Part shown: piece after piece, positions 42,998 through 52,278 of the stretch | Position numbering within the stretch: the first letter of the stretch is position 1 | Layout of the letters: the number at the start of each line of letters is the position of its first letter | NCBI RefSeq assembly: GCF_900215245.1 | Contig: NZ_LT907842.1 | Span: 5,332,001-5,396,000, forward strand | Length of the DNA stretch: 64,000 nt | Direction of reading: 5' to 3' | Origin: Pseudomonas fluorescens | GTDB taxonomy: Bacteria > Pseudomonadota > Gammaproteobacteria > Pseudomonadales > Pseudomonadaceae | Translations under genes and position numbers: made by a program | Notes under the pieces: generated by a model | The model's database searches: none | What the model was told of the DNA's origin: nothing | What the model saw: only the letters and a program-made list of their open reading frames with translations

Positions 42998-43014
42998 CTT
43001 CAGACTGCCTTAAG
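42998..43014 (+). promoter_or_regulatory. response-regulator-type site, 6-N5-6 (cytochrome side)
   Basis: CTTCAG-ACTGC-CTTAAG, the inverted partner of 42955-42971. It lies about 50 nt upstream of the cytochrome b561 start and so would control that gene. Confidence 0.55.
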
Positions 43015-43063
43015 ACTTGTTCGGCAGGGTAGCGCCACCACTCACGCAGAAGGCTTTTACCCC

Positions 43064-43615
43064 ATGACTCAACCTCCGCAGACGCAGCGCTACGCGACAC
43101 TCTCGATGACCTTGCACTGGCTGATGCTGGCGCTGTTTGTCGGCGTGTATGCCTGTATTGAAATCAAAGGCTTGTTGCCGCGCGGGCATGCGCTCAAAGG
43201 GGTGTTTCTTGGCGCCCACTCGCTGTTTGGTATCGGCATTTTCGTGCTGGTGTGGCTGCGACTGCTCGGGCGCCTGGCGCCGCGCCCGGCGATCCTGCCA
43301 CGTCCGCCTCTGTGGCAAACGGCAGCCTCGCACCTGATGCACCTGGCGCTGTATGCCTTGATGGTGGTAACGCCGTTGTTGGCCTGGCTGATGCTCAATG
43401 CCGCCGGCAAACCGCTGCCGTATTTCGAATTTGCCTTGCCGACGCTGGTGGCGCCCGACCCGGACCTGGCCAAGCAGTTCAAGCACTGGCATGAATGGTT
43501 GGGCAGCAGCGGTTACTGGTTGATCGGCCTGCATGCGGGCGCAGGGTTGTTCCACCATTACTGGGTTCGGGACAACACCCTGGTGCGCATGTTGCCCGCG
43601 CGTTTCGGGCGCTGA
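43064..43615 (+). CDS. cytochrome b561
   Basis: 183 residues, four transmembrane helices. Helix 1 opens with LSMTLHWLMLALFVGVYA, where His is a heme ligand; more ligand histidines lie in AHSLFGIGIFVLVWLRLLGR, ASHLMHLALYALMV and GLHAGAGLFHHYW. It moves electrons between the quinone pool and an acceptor in the inner membrane. Divergent from the seven-gene operon and sharing the inverted regulatory repeat, so it may be co-induced and could supply electrons to, or protect against, the oxidase step. Confidence 0.9.
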   Translation: MTQPPQTQRYATLSMTLHWLMLALFVGVYACIEIKGLLPRGHALKGVFLGAHSLFGIGIFVLVWLRLLGRLAPRPAILPRPPLWQTAASHLMHLALYALMVVTPLLAWLMLNAAGKPLPYFEFALPTLVAPDPDLAKQFKHWHEWLGSSGYWLIGLHAGAGLFHHYWVRDNTLVRMLPARFGR

Positions 43616-43714
43616 TCGCGCAGCACACGGCCAGACATGGGTGGCGGCAAGCATCCCCAGTGAAGCGTTCAGCCATCCATGAAACTCGCGGATTTCAGAT
43701 TTATTGGCTTGATG

Positions 43715-43722
43715 AAACGTTT
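43715..43722 (+). promoter_or_regulatory. LacI-type operator, upstream copy
   Basis: AAACGTTT with central CG in a TGAAACGTTTAA context. Its centre is 32 bp (three helical turns) from the centre of the larger palindrome at 43743-43758. Confidence 0.4.
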
Positions 43723-43742
43723 AACCACGCGATAAACGGCAG

Positions 43743-43758
43743 ACGCAAGCGCTTGCGT
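43743..43758 (+). promoter_or_regulatory. LacI-type operator, 16-bp perfect palindrome
   Basis: ACGCAAGC-GCTTGCGT, with the central CG and AAGCGCTT core typical of LacI/PurR-family operators, 69 nt before the first gene of the sugar operon. The LacI-family gene at 47330 is the obvious binder. Confidence 0.7.
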
Positions 43759-43798
43759 AACGAAATGCAACTGGAATAGAGTCGGCAGCGTTCGACTA

Positions 43799-43810
43799 CA
43801 AAAATAATAA
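43799..43810 (+). promoter_or_regulatory. Hfq/Crc CA motif before sugar ABC ATPase
   Basis: CAAAAATAATAA, including AATAATAA that fits AAnAAnAA, lies immediately before the CCAGGAG ribosome site. This is the site type by which Hfq/Crc blocks translation of sugar genes in Pseudomonas when preferred carbon is present. Confidence 0.5.
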
Positions 43811-43826
43811 TTCCAGGAGCTCATGC

Positions 43827-45359
43827 ATGAGCCTTGAACCCTTGCTTGAGATGCAGGGCATCAGCAAAACCTTTAATGGTTTGCGGGTGCTCAAGAACGT
43901 CGGCCTGAAGGTTTACCCCGGTGAAATCCACGCCTTGATGGGTGAGAACGGCGCCGGCAAATCAACCTTGATGAAAATCCTCTCCGGCGCTTACCAGGCT
44001 GACCCCGGCGGTGACATCCGCATCGACGGCCAGCGCATCGCCACGTTTGACCCCGCCACCGCCAAAACCCTCGGCATCGCTGTGATCTACCAGGAACTGA
44101 GCCTGTGCCCGAACCTGAGCGTGGCCGAGAACATTTACCTGGGCCGTGAACTGCGGCGTGGCTGGACCATCGACCGCAAGGGCATGCAGGACGGCTGCTT
44201 CGAGGTGTTGCAGCGGCTGGGTGCCGAGTTCAAACCCACGACGCCGGTCAGCAGCCTGTCGATTGCCGAGCGTCAGTTGGTGGAAATCGCCCGTGCGCTG
44301 CATGCCCACGCCAGGATCCTGGTGATGGACGAACCGACCACGCCGCTGTCATCGCGCGAGACCGATCGGCTGTTCGCACTGATCAAACAACTGCGTAGCC
44401 AGGGCTTGGCGATCATCTATATCAGCCATCGCATGGCCGAGATCTACGCGTTGTCGGACCGGGTGTCGGTGCTGCGCGACGGCCAGTACATCGGCGAGCT
44501 GACCCGCGATGCGCTGTCGGCCGAGGTGCTGGTGAAAATGATGGTCGGCCGCGATCTCTCCGGTTTCTACAAGAAGGAGCACGCCGCCTATAACCCCGGC
44601 AACGTGGTGATGCGCGTGCGCGACATGGCCGATGGCAAGCGCGTGCGCAATTGCAGCTTCGACCTGCATGCCGGCGAAGTGCTGGGCATTGCCGGGCTGG
44701 TCGGGGCAGGGCGCACCGAGCTGGCACGGCTGATCTTCGCCGCCGACCCGCGCACCTCCGGCACCCTGGAAGTGGTGGGCAAGACCGTTACCCAACTGCG
44801 CAACCCGGCGGACGCGATCCGCGCCGGCGTGGTATACCTCACCGAAGACCGCAAGGCCCAGGGCCTGTTCCTGGACATGAGCGTCGCCGACAACATCAAC
44901 GTTTGTGCCTGTGTGCCGGATGCCCACGCCGGTGGTGTGCTGGACCGCGGCCATGCTGCGCAACGCGCGAATGATGCGATCACGTCGTTGTCGATTCGCG
45001 TGGCCTCCGGCAAGGTCAATGTCGGTGCGCTGTCGGGTGGCAATCAGCAGAAGGTACTGCTGGCGCGGCTGCTGGAGGTCAAGCCGCATGTGCTGATCCT
45101 CGACGAACCCACGCGGGGCGTCGACATCGGCTCCAAGTCCGAGATCTACCGCATCATCAATCAACTGGCGTTGGCCGGGGTTGGCATCGTGGTGATTTCC
45201 AGCGAGCTGCCGGAAATCATCGGCACCTGCGACCGTGTGCTGATCATGCGCGAAGGCCAGTTAGTGGCCGAAGTGGGCGGGGCATCCGGCCACGTTATAT
45301 CCCAGGAACGTATTATTGACCTCGCCACCGGTGGCGATCAGGTGGCTGCTAATGGTTGA
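43827..45359 (+). CDS. ribose-type sugar ABC transporter ATPase (tandem domains)
   Basis: 510 residues, two ABC domains. The first has Walker [13 protein letters not shown], signature [15 protein letters not shown] and Walker [10 protein letters not shown]. The second has the degenerate P-loop [15 protein letters not shown] seen in RbsA/XylG and signature [15 protein letters not shown]. It powers uptake of a monosaccharide through the permease encoded next, whose start overlaps this stop by 8 nt. CCAGGAG lies 7 nt before the ATG at 43827. Confidence 0.93.
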   Translation: MSLEPLLEMQGISKTFNGLRVLKNVGLKVYPGEIHALMGENGAGKSTLMKILSGAYQADPGGDIRIDGQRIATFDPATAKTLGIAVIYQELSLCPNLSVAENIYLGRELRRGWTIDRKGMQDGCFEVLQRLGAEFKPTTPVSSLSIAERQLVEIARALHAHARILVMDEPTTPLSSRETDRLFALIKQLRSQGLAIIYISHRMAEIYALSDRVSVLRDGQYIGELTRDALSAEVLVKMMVGRDLSGFYKKEHAAYNPGNVVMRVRDMADGKRVRNCSFDLHAGEVLGIAGLVGAGRTELARLIFAADPRTSGTLEVVGKTVTQLRNPADAIRAGVVYLTEDRKAQGLFLDMSVADNINVCACVPDAHAGGVLDRGHAAQRANDAITSLSIRVASGKVNVGALSGGNQQKVLLARLLEVKPHVLILDEPTRGVDIGSKSEIYRIINQLALAGVGIVVISSELPEIIGTCDRVLIMREGQLVAEVGGASGHVISQERIIDLATGGDQVAANG

Positions 45360-46341
45360 TTCAAACAACACGATGACAATTGCCTCGGTGGGCAAGGCTG
45401 AACGCGTCCGCGAGCTGATGCGCACGGTGGGCATGTTGCCGGTACTGGTGTTGCTGCTGGTGGGCTTTGCCCTGGCCAGCGAGAACTTCCTGACCGTGCA
45501 GAACCTGTCGATCATCACCCAGCAGGCCTCGGTCAACGTGGTACTGGCGGCGGGCATGACCTTTGTGATCCTCACGGCGGGCATCGACCTGTCGGTCGGC
45601 GCGATCCTCGCGGCCTCCGCCGTGGTGGCGCTACAGGCCTCGATGTCGCCGCAGTTCGGCATGTTCGGGATCGCCGCCGGGATTGGTTTCGGCTTGTTGC
45701 TGGGCCTGGTCAACGGTGGGCTGATTGCATTCATGCGCCTGCCACCGTTCATTGTCACCCTCGGCGCACTGACTGCCATGCGTGGCCTCGCGCGTTTGCT
45801 GGCCGACGATAAAACAGTGTTCAACCCTGACCTGCCCTTTGCATTTATCGGCAATGACTCGATCCTCGGCGTACCGTGGCTGGTGGTCATCGCCGTGGCG
45901 GTGGTGGTGTTGTCGTGGTTCATCCTGCGCCGCACCGTGATGGGCGTGCAGATCTACTCGGTGGGCGGCAACCCGGAGGCCGCGCGGCTGTCGGGGATCA
46001 AGGTGTGGAAGGTGTTGCTGTTCGTCTACGCCATGTCCGGCGCATTGGCCGGGCTCGGCGCGGTGATGAGCGCCTCGCGCCTGTTTGCCGCCAATGGCCT
46101 GCAGCTGGGCCAGTCCTATGAGTTGGATGCGATCGCTGCGGTGATTCTCGGCGGCACCAGTTTTACCGGCGGCGTCGGCACCATCGGCGGCACGTTGATC
46201 GGCGCGCTGATTATCGCGGTGCTCACCAATGGCCTGGTGCTGCTGGGGGTGTCGGATATCTGGCAGTACATCATCAAGGGCATCGTGATCATTGGCGCGG
46301 TGGCGCTGGATCGCTATCGCCAATCCGGCGCTCGTACCTGA
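45352..46341 (+). CDS. ribose-type sugar ABC transporter permease
   Basis: 329 residues from the ATG at 45352 (another in-frame ATG at 45373 is possible). Eight to ten helices; the family signatures are [30 protein letters not shown] and [21 protein letters not shown]. Coupled to the ATPase by an 8-nt overlap. It should import a pentose or polyol judged by the xylulokinase later in the operon. Confidence 0.92.
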   Translation: MVDSNNTMTIASVGKAERVRELMRTVGMLPVLVLLLVGFALASENFLTVQNLSIITQQASVNVVLAAGMTFVILTAGIDLSVGAILAASAVVALQASMSPQFGMFGIAAGIGFGLLLGLVNGGLIAFMRLPPFIVTLGALTAMRGLARLLADDKTVFNPDLPFAFIGNDSILGVPWLVVIAVAVVVLSWFILRRTVMGVQIYSVGGNPEAARLSGIKVWKVLLFVYAMSGALAGLGAVMSASRLFAANGLQLGQSYELDAIAAVILGGTSFTGGVGTIGGTLIGALIIAVLTNGLVLLGVSDIWQYIIKGIVIIGAVALDRYRQSGART

Positions 46342-46351
46342 TTTCACTCCC

Positions 46352-46364
46352 ACAATAATCACAA
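46352..46364 (+). promoter_or_regulatory. Hfq/Crc CA motif before sugar-binding protein
   Basis: ACAATAATCACAA lies just upstream of the AGAGAGA ribosome site of the binding-protein gene. This is a second A-rich CA-type motif in the same operon. Confidence 0.4.
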
Positions 46365-46375
46365 GAGAGATCCGC

Positions 46376-47308
46376 ATGAACCTTAAACGCCTGTTTCCCG
46401 TGCTGGCCCTGGCTGCCCTGATGTCCAACGTCGTGCAAGCCCGGGAACTCAAAGCCCTCGGCATCAGCATGGGCTCGCTCGGTAACCCGTATTTCGTGAC
46501 CCTGGCCGACGGCGCTACGGCGCGGGCCAAGGAGCTCAACCCCAACGTCAAGGTCACCTCGGTGTCGGCCGACTATGACCTGAGCAAGCAGTTCTCGCAG
46601 ATCGACAACTTCATTTCCTCCAAGGTCGACCTGATCCTGATCAACGCTGTCGACCCGTCGGCGATGGCCTCGGCCATCAAAAAAGCCCGTGACGCCGGGA
46701 TTGTGGTGGTGGCCGTGGATGTGGACGCCAAAGGTGTCAACGCCACCGTGCAAACCGACAACGTCGAAGCCGGCAAGCTGGCCTGCCAGTTCCTGGTGGA
46801 CAAACTCGCGGGCAAAGGCAATGTGATCATCCAGAACGGCCCGCAAGTCACTGCGGTGACCGACCGTGTCAAAGGCTGTAAAGCCGCGCTGGCCGCAGCA
46901 CCGGCTATCAAGGTGCTGTCCGACGACCAGGACGGCAAAGGCTCGCGTGAAGGTGGCCTGAATGTGATGCAGGGTTACCTCACACGCTTCCCGAAAATCG
47001 ACGGGCTGTTTGCGATCAACGATCCGCAGGCCATCGGCAGCGACCTGGCGGCCAAGCAGCTGAAACGCGGCGGCATCATCATCACCTCGGTGGACGGTGC
47101 GCCGGATATCGAGAATGCCTTGAAGACCGACACGCAGATCCAGGCCTCGGCCAGTCAAGACCCTTGGGCCATGGCCCAGACTGCGGTGAATGTCGGCAAT
47201 GACATTCTCAATGACAAGGCCCCGGCCGAAGCGGTGACCCTGCTCACGCCAAAATTGATCACCCGCGACAACATCGGTACGTACAGCGGCTGGTCGAGCA
47301 AACATTGA
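46376..47308 (+). CDS. sugar ABC transporter periplasmic binding protein (RbsB type)
   Basis: 310 residues from the ATG at 46376 (AAGAGAGA upstream; longer in-frame starts have none). Signal peptide to about residue 22 (MSNVVQA-REL). Mature protein: GISMGSLGNPYFVTLADGA, DLILINAVDPSAMASAIKKARDAGIVVVAVDVDAKG, and RDNIGTYSGW at the end, typical of ribose/xylose-type binding proteins. 34 nt after the permease. Confidence 0.92.
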   Translation: MNLKRLFPVLALAALMSNVVQARELKALGISMGSLGNPYFVTLADGATARAKELNPNVKVTSVSADYDLSKQFSQIDNFISSKVDLILINAVDPSAMASAIKKARDAGIVVVAVDVDAKGVNATVQTDNVEAGKLACQFLVDKLAGKGNVIIQNGPQVTAVTDRVKGCKAALAAAPAIKVLSDDQDGKGSREGGLNVMQGYLTRFPKIDGLFAINDPQAIGSDLAAKQLKRGGIIITSVDGAPDIENALKTDTQIQASASQDPWAMAQTAVNVGNDILNDKAPAEAVTLLTPKLITRDNIGTYSGWSSKH

Positions 47309-47329
47309 TCCACTGAAGGGGAGCGCGTC

Positions 47330-48322
47330 ATGGTCACCATGGATGACGTGGCGAGCCGGGCGGGTGTGTCGACGTCGACGGTGTCACACGTATTGAACGG
47401 CACTCGCAAGGTCAGCCCGGCCACGGTGCAGGCGGTGCAGCGCGCGATTCAGGCATTGGGCTACATCCCCAATACCCTGGCGCGCTCGCTGGCCCGGTCC
47501 AGTACCAGCACGATTGGCGTGGCGATCTCGGCGCTGTCCAACCATTACTTCAGCGAGATGGTGCACGCGATTGAAGCCGAGTGCACCAAGCACGGCTTCA
47601 TGATGCTGTTTGCCGACCCCCATGACGACCCTGAGCAAGAGCTGCGGGTGGTCACGGCGCTGCATCATCGGCGCGTCGACGGCATTCTGTTGGCACCCTC
47701 CACCGGCTCAAAGGCCCTGGCGTATCTGCAGGCCAATGACATGCCAACGGTGTTGGTGGACCGCATGATGAGCGAGCAGTTTGATCAGGTCGGGGTGGAG
47801 AATATCCAGTCGACTCGGGCACTGGTCGCCCACCTGATTGAACACGGGCACCGACGCATCGGCTTTATCGCCGGGCGGGCAGGGCTGAGCACCACCGATG
47901 AGCGCGTGGCGGGTTACCGCGATGCGCTGGAGGCGGCGGGCCTGATATTCGACCCGCAATTGCTGGTCAGTGGCGGCTCCAGCAGTGCGCCGGCACGGGC
48001 CGCTACCGTGCAGTTACTGGGCCTGGCCGCGCCACCGACAGCGATCATGGCGGGCAATAACCTGATGACGCTGGGCGCCATGCACGCCCTGCGTGATGCG
48101 CACATTGAGGTGCCGGGGCAAATGGCCCTGGTGGGTTTTGATGATTTTGACTGGGCAGATTTCTTCGTGCCGCGCCTGACGTTGATTGCCCAACCGGTCA
48201 ACGAACTTGGGGCGCGCGCCGTACAAATGTTACTGCAACGCATGGCGTCGCCGGCTGCGCCTGCGCAAAGTGTGCGCCTGGCACCCAGCCTGCAATACCG
48301 TAACTCATGTGGCTGTACTTGA
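47330..48322 (+). CDS. LacI-family transcriptional regulator
   Basis: 330 residues. Helix-turn-helix with hinge: MDDVASRAGVSTSTVSHVLNGTRKVSPATVQAVQRAIQALGYIPNTLARSLA, then a periplasmic-binding-like sugar domain ending in a PALFF-like DFFVPRLTLIAQP stretch. It lies 21 nt after the binding protein and 16 nt before the kinase. Probable operators are the palindromes at 43715 and 43743. Confidence 0.92.
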   Translation: MVTMDDVASRAGVSTSTVSHVLNGTRKVSPATVQAVQRAIQALGYIPNTLARSLARSSTSTIGVAISALSNHYFSEMVHAIEAECTKHGFMMLFADPHDDPEQELRVVTALHHRRVDGILLAPSTGSKALAYLQANDMPTVLVDRMMSEQFDQVGVENIQSTRALVAHLIEHGHRRIGFIAGRAGLSTTDERVAGYRDALEAAGLIFDPQLLVSGGSSSAPARAATVQLLGLAAPPTAIMAGNNLMTLGAMHALRDAHIEVPGQMALVGFDDFDWADFFVPRLTLIAQPVNELGARAVQMLLQRMASPAAPAQSVRLAPSLQYRNSCGCT

Positions 48323-48338
48323 TTGGAATGATCCGCGT

Positions 48339-49799
48339 ATGAGCAGTCCTGTTTCCCTCGGCATAGACCTCGGCACTTCGGAACTCAAGGCGATCCTAAT
48401 GGACGTTGACGGCGAGGTGCTGGCCCACGCCGGCGTGCGTTTGAGCGTGTCGCGGCGCCACAGCGGCTGGTCCGAACAAGCGCCGCAAGACTGGTGGCAC
48501 GCCTGTTTGCAGGCGCTGGAGCAGTTGCGTGCCCATGAGGCGTTTGCCCGGGTGGCGTGTATCGGCCTGTCGGGGCAGATGCACGGCGCGGTGCTGCTGG
48601 GGGATGACGATCGCGTGCTGTACCCGGCAATCCTGTGGGACGACTCGCGCGCGGTGGCCGAGGCCGAACAACTCGGCGCCGGCTTTGCCGAGGTCACCGG
48701 CAGCTTGCCCATGGCCGGGCTCACGGCGCCGAAATTGCTCTGGCTGCAGCGGCACGAACCCGAGGTATTCAAGGCGATTGATTGCGTGCTATCCCCCAAG
48801 GATTACCTGCGCTTGCGGTTGACGGGCGAGCGCATCAGCGAGATGTCGGATGCCGCCGGCACACTGTGGCTGGATGTGGCGCAGCGTGAGTGGTTTGCGC
48901 CCATGGTGGGTGCCACGGGCCTGACGCTGGCGCAGATGCCCAGGCTGGTGGAAGGCGGCGCGGCAAGTGGGTGTTTGAAGGCGAGCGGGTTGGGCCTGTC
49001 GCCCGAGGTGGTGATTGCCGGCGGTGGCGGCGATAACCCGGTGGCCGCCGTCGGTATCGGCGCAATCAACGCCGGTGACGGCTTCATTACGCTGGGCACC
49101 AGCGCGGCGATTGTGGCGATCACCGATCATGCCGCCGGGAATCCGGCCAGTGCCGTGCACAGCTTCTGTCACGCGCTGCCCAACCGCTGGTACACCATGG
49201 GCGCGATGCTCGCCGGTGCCAGTTGTTTGCGTTGGGTCACGCGGCTCACCGGTACGCCGGATGAGCAGACGTTGTTGGATCAGGTGCAGGCCCAATTGCC
49301 CATTGCACAGCTCGTGCCATTGGACACGCCGCTGTTTCTGCCGTACCTGGCCGGTGAGCGCACACCGCATAACGATCCTTTATTGCGCGGCGGCTTTATG
49401 AGCCTGGGCCACGATTGCACGCCAGCCATGCTCGGTTATGCGGTGATGGAAGGCGTCGGGTTTGGTTTGCTCGATGCCTTGCACGCCGTGCAATCGGCCG
49501 GCGCCAACGTCGCGGCATGCGCCCTGGTCGGTGGCGGCGCACGCAGCGAATACTGGGCGCAGTTGCTGGCCAATATCCTGCAGCGCGAGATATTCACCTT
49601 GCACGGCAGTGAATTGAGCGCCTGCATTGGCGCCGCGAAGCTTGGGTTTCTGGCGATCGGGCAGGGTGCCGCCTTGTTGCAGGCGGGCATGCCGGTCAAG
49701 GCACGGTACTTGCCGGACACCGCGCAGCAGCCAAGGCTGCAAGCGCGTTATCGCCAGTTCCAGGGGTTACACGCTGCGGCAACGGCGCTGCACGACTGA
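48339..49799 (+). CDS. xylB: xylulokinase-like FGGY sugar kinase
   Basis: 486 residues from the ATG at 48339 (an upstream extension would overlap the regulator gene). FGGY layout: LGIDLGTSELKAILMDVDG nucleotide loop, HSGWSEQAPQDWW, CIGLSGQMHGAVLL, ILWDDSRA, LSPKDYLRLRLTGE, and adenosine loop VGGGARSEYWAQLLANIL. The HSGW...SEQ and GQMHG motifs favour xylulose. No isomerase or dehydrogenase gene is adjacent, so the ketose may be imported directly or formed elsewhere. A REP-like hairpin follows 24 nt after the stop. Confidence 0.88.
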   Translation: MSSPVSLGIDLGTSELKAILMDVDGEVLAHAGVRLSVSRRHSGWSEQAPQDWWHACLQALEQLRAHEAFARVACIGLSGQMHGAVLLGDDDRVLYPAILWDDSRAVAEAEQLGAGFAEVTGSLPMAGLTAPKLLWLQRHEPEVFKAIDCVLSPKDYLRLRLTGERISEMSDAAGTLWLDVAQREWFAPMVGATGLTLAQMPRLVEGGAASGCLKASGLGLSPEVVIAGGGGDNPVAAVGIGAINAGDGFITLGTSAAIVAITDHAAGNPASAVHSFCHALPNRWYTMGAMLAGASCLRWVTRLTGTPDEQTLLDQVQAQLPIAQLVPLDTPLFLPYLAGERTPHNDPLLRGGFMSLGHDCTPAMLGYAVMEGVGFGLLDALHAVQSAGANVAACALVGGGARSEYWAQLLANILQREIFTLHGSELSACIGAAKLGFLAIGQGAALLQAGMPVKARYLPDTAQQPRLQARYRQFQGLHAAATALHD

Positions 49800-49822
49800 T
49801 CAAGCGCCTGGTGACGGTTGTT

Positions 49823-49842
49823 GTGGCAAGCCCGCTCGCCAC
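49823..49842. repeat. single REP-like palindrome
   Basis: GTGGCAAGCCCGCTCGCCAC folds back on itself and reads on the other strand as the GGCGAGCGGGCTTGCC core common in fluorescent pseudomonads. It sits between convergent xylB and the NmrA-like gene and may serve as terminator for both. Confidence 0.55.
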
Positions 49843-49872
49843 CGCTGCGGGGGCCGCACTGAATTATCCGGT

Positions 49873-50721
49873 TTAACTGGCCAGACTGCGCAGTACGCGG
49901 TCCAGCGAGGTGGTGCCCTTGAGCACGGCGTCGTGTTCGAAACAGATCCAGCCTTCGTTGAACCCATCAACCATGCGCATGCGCGGCATTGGGTGTTGTG
50001 CGCCTTGGGCGCGAAGCAAGCTTTCCCAGCGCTCGCGTTCGACCACTTCGGCCTTCACGTCACGGCCCAGGATGTGCCCCAGGGCCTGGGCAATGTCGTT
50101 CGGGCTCACCCATTGGCCTTCCAACTCAACCACGCGGCGGCCGGCCCAGTCTTGCTGCAACAACTGCGCGGCGAGGGTGCCGATGTCGGCCGTGGCAACC
50201 ATCGGCACGCGCTTGTCGAGCGGTTGCAGGAAACTATGGATCCGCCCGGTGTCACGCGCGGTGCTGACATCGTACGCCGCGTTCTCCATGAACCAGGCCG
50301 GGCGCAGGAATGTCACGGGAATGTCCAAAGCGCTGAGCGCTTGCTCCATCAGCGTGCGCTGAGTCAGCAGGTTGAGCGTTGTGGCTTGGGCGCCGATGGT
50401 CGACAGGCACAGCACCTTGTGGGGCGCGGCGGCCTTGAGCGCCTGGCTGACGGCGGCGATCACCGCACGTGCTTCCGGAAAGCCGGGCTGCGGGTCAAAT
50501 TCCGACGGCGGCAGAATGAACACGCCCGTGGCACCTTTGAACGCTTCAGTCAGTGCGTGTGCATCTTCCATCCGGGCCAAGGCGATCTCGCAACCCAGGT
50601 CGGCCCAATAAGCCGCTTTGCTGGCATCGCGAATCACCGCGCGCACCGGTTGCTGCGCTGCGAGGAGCGCATGCGCCAACGCGCCGCCGACCTTGCCTGT
50701 GATACCTGTAATGACGTACAT
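49873..50721 (-). CDS. NmrA-like NAD(P)-binding reductase
   Basis: 282 residues from the ATG at 50721. N-terminal Rossmann motif MYVITGITGKVGGALAHALL; the rest resembles NmrA/quinone-oxidoreductase 2-type proteins (GVFILPPSEFDPQPGFPEARAV, STIGAQ, ITFLRPAWFMENAA-like VTFLRPAWFMENAA). No catalytic Tyr-X3-Lys is evident, so it may be a redox sensor or an atypical reductase. Alone on this strand; function not fixed. Confidence 0.82.
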   Translation of the reverse strand: MYVITGITGKVGGALAHALLAAQQPVRAVIRDASKAAYWADLGCEIALARMEDAHALTEAFKGATGVFILPPSEFDPQPGFPEARAVIAAVSQALKAAAPHKVLCLSTIGAQATTLNLLTQRTLMEQALSALDIPVTFLRPAWFMENAAYDVSTARDTGRIHSFLQPLDKRVPMVATADIGTLAAQLLQQDWAGRRVVELEGQWVSPNDIAQALGHILGRDVKAEVVERERWESLLRAQGAQHPMPRMRMVDGFNEGWICFEHDAVLKGTTSLDRVLRSLAS

Positions 50722-50822
50722 GAGCGTTACACCTCTGGGTTCCAATGAAGGGAGCCCAGCATAAAGACCCGCCTGCGATGACAGAATAGCGATTCCGTCA
50801 CTGCTTTAATGACCCCCAGTCA

Positions 50823-51263
50823 TTAATCAGCCAGCGGTGGCAAACGCCGTTTTACCGGGGTTTTCTTGACGATGGCGGTGTTGGTTTCGGCATACGCGTT
50901 GAGCCGGTCGAGCAGGCTGTCGAGGTGGTCCATGGTGCGCACGTGCAGGCGGGCGATAAAGCAGTCATCGCCGGTGACTTTGTCGCACTCGGTGAACTCC
51001 GGGATCGCCTGGATCTGGCGCTCCACCTCCTGCAATTGGCCAGGCAACGGCCGGATGCGCACGATGGCTTGCAACAAGTAGCCGAAGTGCCTGGGGTCGA
51101 TATCGACGGTGTAGTGGGTCAGCACGCCGCGCTCTTCGAGGCGCCGCAGGCGTTCGCCGACACTCGGCGATGACAGCCCGGTGATGCCCGCCAGGGCCTT
51201 GAGGGACAGGCGCGAGTCGTCCATCAAAGCGGCGATCAGTTGCTGGTCGATGGTGTCAATCAT
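50823..51263 (-). CDS. Lrp/AsnC-family regulator
   Basis: 146 residues. Helix-turn-helix at the N-terminus (DQQLIAALMDDSRLSLKALAGITGLSSPSVGERLRRLEERGVL) and a RAM ligand domain (PEFTECDKVTGDDCFIARLHVRTMDHLDSLLDRL). Divergent from an EamA exporter 110 nt away, the common arrangement for an Lrp-type regulator of amino-acid export. Confidence 0.92.
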   Translation of the reverse strand: MIDTIDQQLIAALMDDSRLSLKALAGITGLSSPSVGERLRRLEERGVLTHYTVDIDPRHFGYLLQAIVRIRPLPGQLQEVERQIQAIPEFTECDKVTGDDCFIARLHVRTMDHLDSLLDRLNAYAETNTAIVKKTPVKRRLPPLAD

Positions 51264-51372
51264 GCGATGTGCCTAATAAGAAAAGGTGATTGCGGCGTTT
51301 TGCCTTTTTTAGTCGCTGGAGCGGCTGACACGCAGATTGCCATAATTGAGCCTCACTTGAGGAGCCTCTATC

Positions 51373-52278
51373 GTGGACACATCTATCCGTCGCGGGTCGT
51401 GGGAAATGGTTGCCGCCATGCTGATTTCGGGCAGCATCGGCTGGTTTGTGCTGGTGTCGGGCGTCTCGGTGATCGAAGTGGTGTTCTGGCGCTGCGTGAT
51501 AGGCGCGCTGACCTTGTTGCTGGTCTGTGCGTTGCTGGGTTACCTGCGACTGAACCTGCTCACCTGGGCCAAGCTTGGCCTGGCGATGCTCAGCGGCGTG
51601 GCCATTGTCGGCAACTGGTTGCTGTTGTTCGAATCCTATTCGCGCGCGTCCATCGCCATCAGTACCGCGGTGTATAACGTGCAGCCGTTCATGCTGGTGA
51701 TGCTGGCGGCGGTATTGCTCGGCGAAAAGATCACCGTGCAGAAACTCGCGTGGTTGAGCGTGGCGTTCCTGGGCATGTTGGCGATTGTCACCGCCCATGG
51801 CGAGCAGCAACGCGGTGGCGGGGATTATCTGGCGGGTATCGCGTTGGCCCTGGGCGCGGCGTTCTTATATGCGATTGCGGCGCTGATCATCAAGCGCTTG
51901 AAGGAAGTGCCGCCGCACTTGATGGCGTTGATTCAAGTGATCACTGGCGCATTGCTGTTGGCGCCGCTGGTGCCTTGGAACAGCTTGCCCGCGACCACAA
52001 ATGCCTGGGCTGCACTGGTTACGCTGGGCGTTGTGCACACCGGCCTGATGTATGTGTTGCTGTACGGGGCGATCCAGAAACTGCCGACCGCGATTACTGG
52101 GGCGCTGTCGTTTATCTACCCTATTGCGGCGATTTTTGTCGACTGGCTTGCCTTTGGGCATCGCCTGGGTTGGCTGCAATGGCTGGGGGTTGTTGCGATT
52201 CTGTTCGCGGCAGCGGGGTTGCAGCGGGGCTGGTGGTGGCCCCGCTCCCCAAGGGCTAGTGCGTGCCCTGAAAGATGA
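51373..52278 (+). CDS. EamA/DMT-family transporter
   Basis: 301 residues from the GTG at 51373, backed by GAGGAG upstream. About ten helices in two EamA repeats (EVVFWRCVIGALTLLLVC; SRASIAISTAVYNVQPFMLVMLAAVLLGEK; GLMYVLLYGAIQKLPTAITGALSFIYPIAAIFVDW). Probably exports an amino acid under control of the divergent Lrp regulator. Its last 23 nt overlap the convergent U32 gene. Confidence 0.9.
   Translation: MDTSIRRGSWEMVAAMLISGSIGWFVLVSGVSVIEVVFWRCVIGALTLLLVCALLGYLRLNLLTWAKLGLAMLSGVAIVGNWLLLFESYSRASIAISTAVYNVQPFMLVMLAAVLLGEKITVQKLAWLSVAFLGMLAIVTAHGEQQRGGGDYLAGIALALGAAFLYAIAALIIKRLKEVPPHLMALIQVITGALLLAPLVPWNSLPATTNAWAALVTLGVVHTGLMYVLLYGAIQKLPTAITGALSFIYPIAAIFVDWLAFGHRLGWLQWLGVVAILFAAAGLQRGWWWPRSPRASACPER

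Noticed and set aside
45352..45360. Possible frameshift at the ATPase-permease junction
   Set aside because: The 8-nt overlap is the ordinary coupling arrangement, and both proteins are full length.
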